Source of the DNA: Ailanthus altissimus
Lineage: Eukaryota > Streptophyta > Magnoliopsida > Sapindales > Simaroubaceae
Direction of reading: 5' to 3'
Assembly (NCBI GenBank): GCA_946807835.1
Contig: OX327684.1
Span: 15,214,501-15,278,500 of the forward strand
DNA length: 64,000 nt
Each line of letters starts with the position of its first letter. The first letter of the stretch is position 1. The notes beneath the pieces were generated by a model. That model saw nothing but the letters and a program-made list of their open reading frames with translations, was not told the origin of the DNA and did no database searches. A program made the translations under genes and the position numbers. This document shows, in pieces, positions 57,111-64,000 of this stretch.

Positions 57111-57378
57111 AGCGGGTCTTTCATTAATTGCTTTTAAGCACTTATTTTTCCTTAAAATTACCTTTATTTTTATTTTTTACAATATACAATTACCTCAATT
57201 GAACTTCTCAACTTTGTATTTGCTATCATTGCTTTTTCACTACGGACTGCTTTCTGCTAGAATCGACTCCCACTGTTTTATGTGAATAGTAATAATACGT
57301 ATAAACAGTACCTGTATATATGAATAGTAATTGTATGTGTAAATAGTAATCTCCTTCAATCAGAAGCTCTAATACCAT

Positions 57379-57782
57379 TATTAGGATATTAATGAGTGAT
57401 GTAGGGTCGCAATTAAAGTGAAATTAAAAAAATAATAAAAAATAAAAATAAGACAAAACATAAGAGTTTACATGATTCGGCTTTTAGTTTACGTCTACGG
57501 ACGAAAACAGAAGAATCTTTTACTATTAAAAATAAAGAATACAAATATTGTAGTATTTTAACCTTACAATTCAAAACCCCAATACACTCAATTCTCTCAA
57601 ATCACTCAAAAATATACACAAAATTTTTGAAACTCTCTCTAAATTGAATGATAAATGAATTGTTTAACTCTTTTTTTTATAAGGAGAGTAACTCCTTTTA
57701 CAGAGAGAGTTGAGTTAGTGAATAACCTTGAAAAAATTGTCTACAATTGTTATACAAAATTGTTATGCAGCTGGCACTAACA
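57379..57782 (-). repeat. 5' LTR of the minus-strand copia element
   Basis: 404 bp, TATTAGGATATT to GGCACTAACA on the plus strand, with the primer-site complement GCTCTAATACCA at 57366-57377. Confidence 0.85.
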
Positions 57783-57787
57783 GATGA

Positions 57788-60700
57788 AATTCATATTTTC
57801 TTTTGTCGTGCTCTAAAATATCAATTTCATGTTAATGGATTCTGAATGTGTGGAGAAAGTTGAGTTGCAAGAACGAAGAAAGAATTCTCAAATAGAAAAA
57901 GTAGCTACACAGGATTGGAATGACAATGAGACCAAGTTAGAGTGGGGAGGCTTTTCTGTACTCGCTTTATTTTTTATTTAATGTCTTGCTCTTCGTTCTA
58001 TTTCTCAAAAAATGTATATAAAACAAAGCGAAAATGAAAAAAAAACATTTCTCATATTTTATAAGAATTTATTAATATTAATTTATATGTATAAATTTTA
58101 ACAATTATTTTTTAAAATTAGAATAATGTAACAATATCTTATAATAATGTAAATAATAATTAATAAATAATTTAAAAAAATTAAATAAAAAAAGAATAAA
58201 AATTTAAATAATATTTTAATGCTTAGCATCATTATTTTTTTTAGTTAATAATTTTATATTCTCATTAAAGTGTTGCCTACAAAAATGGAAGATTTTTTTT
58301 TGTCATTTATAATAAGAGAAAAAAAGTAAGTTTTTAGGAGTTTTTAATTATATATATTTTTATTAATAAAATATATTATTAAAGCATATCCTATTTAAAT
58401 ATAAATTATAAATTAATAATTATAAAATAATTTACATCTAATATATTTATAAAAAAATTGGGTAGAGAGACTTAATCTCATTCCTGCCCCGTTAATACTT
58501 AAAAGAATAATCTTTCCCCACATCTCATTCCATCTTCACAAAAAATATCTCATTCTCGCCCTATTCAAGATGGAGTCTTACAGATCTCTATTCAGGTAGG
58601 TATTTTGTCATCCCTCGTATGGGTAACTAAAACCAAAGTACTCAAAGTATTTTAATATTAAAAATTGATAAGGTCTAAATGAAAGTATTTTAATATTAAA
58701 GATATATTTAATTTTTTTATCTTATTCATTCAATTAAGAGTATTTATGTAATTTGATATTTTTTTATTTTGTTCTATTTAATTATTTGAGAGTATTTGAG
58801 TACATATACTTTAATTTAATTTAATTTTAATTAATTAAGAGTATTTTTATAATTTTATATTAGAACATTTTTAAAAATAGCCCCAATATTTTATAAATAT
58901 ACTATTTTAACCACATTTGAATTTGGTATTTTTTAGTAGTCAAAAATATAAAATTCAAACTCTTATACCCTTAAACAAAAAAAAAAAACTCTCTCTATTT
59001 GAGATTTTCATTCTCTCAATTTAAAATTCTCTTAACAAAAATTTAATTGAATCAAAGATTTAGAAGTTTTTATTGTATATATTAAATATTGCACAATATA
59101 TTTTTTACTTTAAACTTTGAAAATGGTCGATTTTCAGTAACTTTTATTAAAAAAATTTTAAAAAATTAATATTTGTTAAAAATGAAATAAGAATTGCTTT
59201 GAGCTAGAAACAGGTGAGTTTAAATCAGATAAAAAAAAATTTTATTTAGAGTTATTTATCAAACCTAAACGTTGGCCGAAGCGGCGGTTATTTATTTATT
59301 AAGCATGGAATTGTTGGACTATTGTGGTGCCTTTTTACCATCAATTTCTTAGTAAATTATTGTAGCTCGTACACAGTATATACGTATCAGCATCCAAAAG
59401 CAAAAGGTTTTTTATGTTTTGAATTCGGGATAAAGAACTAGTTGAAAGGAGGGGGAACAACATATTCATGACCGAATTGATCTATACAGATGCACCCTGC
59501 CGCCCCACCCTTATTGGACCCAACTTTTGTCGTCAAATTCAATAAATTACTTTGCAACTCAAAAATCTAACCAAATAAATAAAGAAACAGTGTATTTAAC
59601 AATAAATCATCACATCCACTTGAGAAATTTCTTTGACTATCTGTAAATCGACGAAAGATGTCTCACTTTCGTAAGATGAGATTCAGAGAGAAGATGGAGA
59701 GCAAGTTAGAGAGAGACAGATAGAGATAGAGATGAGGTAAGCAAAGAAAAGCAACTGCAGAAAAAAAGAAGACTGGGATTTTGATTTTTTTTTTGTAAAG
59801 GATAGGGTGATGAAGAAGTTGCAATTTTGTTTTTTAAAAAAAAATTGAAGATACGGTGACAATTGTTTTAAATAAAAAATTGACTACGAAGTGGTAAGTT
59901 TTATGTTTTCTATTTTTTTTTTTAAATTTCACGTGGATCGCATGTGTGCGACACTTGAATGCTCAGCTCAAGTGATACACCTTTTTAGTCGAGAGGTTAG
60001 GCCCGTTAGGGTACGTTACGACAGGGGAGTAAATTCTATCTTTTGTGCAGGTCTATCTCCATTGTATGAGGTGTTTGTTTGAACATTTAGTACAGTAGTA
60101 ATGTATTTTTTTTTTATTGTGAGGTCTACCTCTACTATATGAGACGTTCATCTTGTGTGTATTTTAATATAATAATTATTAAAATTATTTATTTAAAATT
60201 AAAGATAAAATTTAATTTTGAGTTAAAAATTAATAAAGAGTTAGTTAAGAATGTAATGAATAAATGAAAAAGAGATTAAAATAAAAAGACGAATATAATG
60301 AGAGGCGCGAAAGGATAAGAGAAGACCTGCGCAAGCAGATTCACCGCAGCGTCGAAAACTCAGTGTCGCGGCACCAAAAATAGTAATCACAGTGCATGGT
60401 TCTTCTTGCCACGACGTTGAGATGAAACTGCGTATCTACCGTGAGAGCCTTATTTTGCTACAATGGTACCTATTTGAAATTTGATGATTTTAGCTCGAAT
60501 TGAATTCATTGAGTTGGATTTAGAATTCTACATGTATGCATTTTTATTCAAACAAAAAATAAAATTTTTAGGACATTTTAAACACTATATAAACCCTTAT
60601 AATTTTTTAGAATTCATTAAACATCAACAAGAGAAATAATAGAGAACTTAAATTATACTTGAGTGATTTGAGTGTACAAAATAATGTGGTATAGATCGTT

Positions 60701-60960
60701 GGAAGCTCTAGGGTATTGAGTATTCATTATAATCTTTTGTGGGAGTTTTTTTTATCTATAAAAGAACTAAATAAAAGAAGTTAAGTTTCTAAAATCCACC
60801 ATGAGAGTTATTTTGTGAGAGCTCTTTATATGTGATTTTTTTATCTTTTGATTGTATGATTTTTTTTTCTTTTTATTTTTGTTTACTTATGATTAAAAGT
60901 CTTTCACAAAATGTTCAAAAAGTTTTTAAAGTGCGCTTTAAAAACTCCAACAATAATAAT
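57788..60960. other. AT-rich spacer
   Basis: No supported gene. A 48-codon open frame at about 57835-57982 (MDSECVEKVELQERRKNSQI...) directly follows the copia TSD and is only weakly protein-like. 58060-58470 and 58650-59180 are low-complexity A/T. A stretch at 59930-60160 (TGCGACACTTGAATGCTCAG, then two related AGGTCTA.CTC.A..GTATGAG blocks) and 60590-60930 look like decayed repeat sequence without assignable ends. Confidence 0.5.
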
Positions 60961-60965
60961 ATTAT

Positions 60966-61400
60966 TGTCATGGCACTGCTTTATTGACATGATATTATTT
61001 TCTTTGAGCCCTCACGATTTTATTCTAAGGTGCTCATACACCTTAAAAGGCATCATACCAATAAAGGTAGCCTACCCCTTATAAACCCAGCATCTCTTTC
61101 GTGCTTTGCCGATGTGGGATTTTTCTAAGGGTGTATTCACCCCCCCCCCCCCTTTTTTAGACTCAATGTCCTCACTGAGGCACATACTGAGGTTTGCTCC
61201 ACCACCACTCAAGTGGACACGCGGAGCCACTTTGATACCATCTATCATGACACTGCTCTACTGGCAGGATATATTCCTCTATAAGCCTCACTGAGCCCTT
61301 ACGATTTTGTTCTTGGGGTGCCCATACACCCCAAAAGGTCTCGTACCAATAAAGGTAGCCTACCCCTTATAAATCCACTATCTCTCAATCGCGCAATATC
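60966..61400 (-). mobile_element. TRIM-like miniature LTR element
   Basis: Two direct repeats start at 60966 (TGTCATGGCACTGCT) and 61243 (TATCATGACACTGCT) and share ACGATTTT.TTCT..GGTGC and ACCAATAAAGGTAGCCTACC. The left LTR is 174 bp (60966-61139) and the interior only 103 bp. On the minus strand TGGTATCAAAG (complement of 61230-61240) lies two bases from the 5' LTR as primer site. The 3' LTR is preceded by A6 G14, an extreme polypurine tract (plus-strand C14 at about 61140-61153). The right LTR is cut off near 61395. No coding capacity. Confidence 0.8.
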
Positions 61401-61485
61401 TGGCTAATTTTACCGAATAAGTGCTTCAAATTGCTGATTAGATTCTTTGAATCCGAGCAGGTTCTTCATTGTCCAGCCTTGTTAA

Positions 61486-63479
61486 TGTTGGTGCTATGTG
61501 CATTTGTATTGTACTACAGGTGAATATATGCATTTTAAACAATTTAAATATTGTATGTCTCACATGCAATGCAGTAAAAATATAATACACATTAAAATAA
61601 ATCTCATTACATTAATGAAATTATAGAACTCACCCTCAAAGTTTGCTTTGAACAATTCTAATTGGGGATATGGTGGGCTTCCTCAAGTTAGAATGATAAC
61701 TTTCTTTTCTCACTAAAATATTTAACTTGAAGCAACACTTACTTTTTATATCTCTCTCGACCTTATATGCAATATATGCTCACAATTCACTTAACTTACT
61801 TTTATATATTTTTCTTGGTCTAAAGACTAACTTTTAGTCTTTAATTTGAAGAAATGATTTACTCCTTCAAAAACTTCTATCCAACAATTGAAAAGGTTCC
61901 ATATTTATAGTGTTTATTGCCATTGAATTTGCCAATCAAAATAATAAAGGTGATTATCAACTTAAAGCATGCGATGTGGTCTTTTCCTTTTATCTTTTTA
62001 TTACAAAAGCAAATAATTCAAAAAAACTCACAATAATTTGATTAGTGGCCATTCTTTTATCTTTTTATTACAAAAGCAAATAATTCAAAAAAACTCACAA
62101 TAATTTGATTAGTGGCCATTCAATGTGTTGGCCAAATGAAGGACTTGATCAGTGGTTATACACATTTCATTTTGCTTTTAATAGAAACCACGTGCTTTAA
62201 TCAAACAGCTCACAATTGTAAGTTTCCTATTGTCTTTTACAAACATATATAATGAACTTATTAGTCAAATGAATGGCCAAATAAATGAAGCAAAAGTGAA
62301 TCAATAAAAATTCAATTCGTTTGTTTAAATTTTTTAAAAATAATTTTATCTATTAATACTTAAATTAGTACACATACAAATTATTAATATAATTTAAAAT
62401 ATTTCTTAAGTAGATAAAAATATAAAGTCTCACTTGATATAATTTTGAGTTTAACACTTAAATTTTAATTACTCTTCGAGAGATCTTAAAATAAATAAGT
62501 GAATAATTAATTTAATTTAAATAAAATAATAATTATTTTATTTAAATGGTAGCTTTATCTACTAATGCTCAATTTAGTACCCATACAAATTATTGACATA
62601 ATTTGAGACATACCCTAGATAGATAAAAGTGTCAAGTCTCATTTGACACAATTTTAGGTTTAACACTTAAATCTTAGCTACTCCTTGAGAGACCTTAAAG
62701 TAAATTTATATTTTTTAAAAATTTTCCCGATTGAACAATTTGATTCAGTGCGCTATCCACGTGCTCAACGCATACACTTTATATAGTGAGACTCCTTAGG
62801 TTCACACCAATTTTATCTCATGAAATATTTCTGTAAGTCCATAACCGATGCCCCCCCCACATATATTATAGATAATACAAAATGACGAGTTAAACCATAC
62901 AAGTTGTGGTTAATTCATATTCGTACAATCCCTCCATCATTAATATCCTAGAAGAGTTAAGGCATAGATCAACAGCGTCAAGTCTCCTATTACTCAACCA
63001 TAAACTTATCTCATTTGATTCGTATTCTAATAAATAATATACGTAAATTTCTTTGTAATATTATCTCTTCCACTAAGCTCATGGTTTGCTAAGATTAACC
63101 ATCTGGATTATCTAGATATAGACATAAACTGATCTATATTAATTGGTTCCATTCGATAGACCCTGCATTGGTGAAAATAAATTATGAATATTTAATTTGA
63201 GAACATATTTACACAATGATATTTGTTAGCAACGCTTACAACTATTTGTAACTATGTCATTGCAAATATATTCTCAGGTATTTGTCCAATTTCAAACAAG
63301 ATTCTAACTCTTTAGACATGATCTAAACTCTTCCAGATCAATACAATGTCCAAAATGTTACAAGCATCTTACCTTAATAAAAATAATTAGCGATTTAATG
63401 AAATATTTATTTATTACATAAGTATGAAAATACAATATTCATACAAAATTAGAATGACACATGAGCACAAATCTCAACA
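61486..63479 (-). mobile_element. L-family solo LTR, copy D
   Basis: 1994 bp, on the plus strand TGTTGGTGCTATGTGC to TGAGCACAAATCTCAACA. The flanks GTTAA (61481-61485) and ATTAA (63480-63484) match at 4 of 5. Read on the minus strand it aligns with copy A across both of A's separated parts, including A-rich ..ATATAAATTTA.TTTA and TCTCAAGGAGTAGCTAAG. It therefore serves as the uninterrupted reference for A. It contains a 67-bp tandem duplication. Confidence 0.88.
61987..62120. repeat. 67-bp tandem duplication in L-family copy D
   Basis: Copies at 61987-62053 and 62054-62120, beginning CTTTTATCTTTTTATTAC and ending TTAGTGGCCATT, appear identical. Confidence 0.93.
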
Positions 63480-63484
63480 ATTAA

Positions 63485-64000
63485 GACCTGGCCTAATAGT
63501 TGTCACTATAGGCCTGCTTGCAGAGTGAACTATCCCGCAAAGAGTGTGGGCTCTGAAAAGAACTGTCTTTTAGGAAGACCTCCAACTAGACCCCCAAAGA
63601 CTAGCTTCTTTTAGGCCTAAAAATTTTGAACCCAAAGATATTTTTCTGGAGGGAATAAATATATTATTTACATAGTTATAATTATTGGTTGGTAAATAAA
63701 AAATTTCTGTTTATAAAAATAAACGCAGCGGAAGTCAGATTGTCTTGTTCATAATTACATGTATAGGGATAGAAGATTACCTCAATTCTTTATTATAGCA
63801 GATATTGAATTGAATGACTGTAATCTTCTCTATTATCCTTAATCTTCAAACTCAACGCGTGTGAGTGTGTGGATCTTTCTTAATCTCTAAAACCACTAAT
63901 ATTCAAATCTAAGAGAATGGTATTAATTAAATTCTTTTTTCAAGTAAGAATACGTAAAAGAATTTTTCTCTTTATGGTTATATTCATATTTTTTTCTTAT
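63485..64000. other. Unassigned sequence right of copy D, possibly a further LTR
   Basis: No open frame. AACGCAGCGGAAGTCAG near 63722 is the complement of the CTTCCGCTGCG motif common at the 3' end of long copia LTRs, so an LTR in minus orientation may continue beyond the window. Confidence 0.3.

Larger units (their letters stand above)
50718..57782 (-). mobile_element. Ty1/copia retrotransposon (minus strand), interrupted by a solo LTR
   Basis: The 5' LTR is at 57379-57782 (404 bp) and the 3' LTR at 50718-about 51051, paired by AAGTGAAATT.AAAAAAATA and ATTCTCTCAAATCACTC. On the minus strand TGGTATTAGAGC follows the 5' LTR as primer site, and AAGTGGGATAAT precedes the 3' LTR. The flanks GATGG (50713-50717) and GATGA (57783-57787) match at 4 of 5. 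All copia domains are present in order but broken. An L-family solo LTR (53150-55338) splits integrase. The element proper is about 4.9 kb. Confidence 0.9.

Overview
The window is AT-rich nuclear DNA of a dicot plant. The one intact gene found is a four-exon chalcone isomerase on the minus strand (46086-48247). Its protein reads like the enzyme of Citrus or a close Rutaceae relative, so a Citrus-type genome is the working guess; this rests on recognition, not on a database search. Most of the rest is LTR retrotransposons. Their borders were set from TG...CA ends, paired LTRs, primer-binding sites and 5-bp target-site duplications (TSDs).

Region 1 (1-13.7 kb): a minus-strand pseudogene of the CrRLK1L (HERK1/FERONIA-type) receptor kinase family, 1837-7578. 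A non-coding LTR element (2675-5869, TSD TAATT) sits inside its kinase exon. A copia element lacking gag and protease (7611-11972, TSD AATGT) sits 33 bp upstream of its start codon. Frameshifts, a nonsense codon, an in-frame 69-bp duplication and loss of the ATP-binding Lys segment confirm that it is dead.

Region 2 (13.7-27.4 kb): a copia element (13709-27399) whose gag is split by a nest four insertions deep. An L-family solo LTR holds an inverted E-family solo LTR, which holds another L-family solo LTR, which holds another E-family solo LTR. Three of the four junctions have exact TSDs (CTCAG, AATTC, ATATA). The two opposed E copies form an inverted repeat with arms of about 2.5 kb. The pol region of the host copia carries a mosaic of plastid DNA (trnI-trnA spacer region joined to ndhA).

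Region 3 (28.3-43.8 kb): a 15.5-kb decayed Ty3/gypsy element resembling the Tat lineage (TSD ATAAT). It has gag, protease, RT, RNase H and integrase remnants, a roughly 1.85-kb tandem array with an 881-bp higher-order period, and an antisense extra ORF before the 3' LTR. A second, internally deleted gypsy element (32851-35739) is nested in its RT/RNase H region.

Region 4 (43.8-50.7 kb): the gene island. It holds chalcone isomerase with two G-boxes and a MYB AC element upstream, a possible small secreted-protein gene next to it, a LINE RNase H fragment and a tiny poly(A) insertion in intron 2, and a foldback MITE-like element.

Region 5 (50.7-64 kb): a minus-strand copia element (50718-57782) interrupted by an L-family solo LTR (53150-55338, TSD TTTCC), AT-rich spacer, a very small TRIM-like element with a C14 tract, and a fourth L-family solo LTR (61486-63479, minus).

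There are no bacterial, CRISPR or operon features. Chalcone isomerase acts in flavonoid synthesis. The other coding-like sequence is mobile-element remnant or pseudogene.
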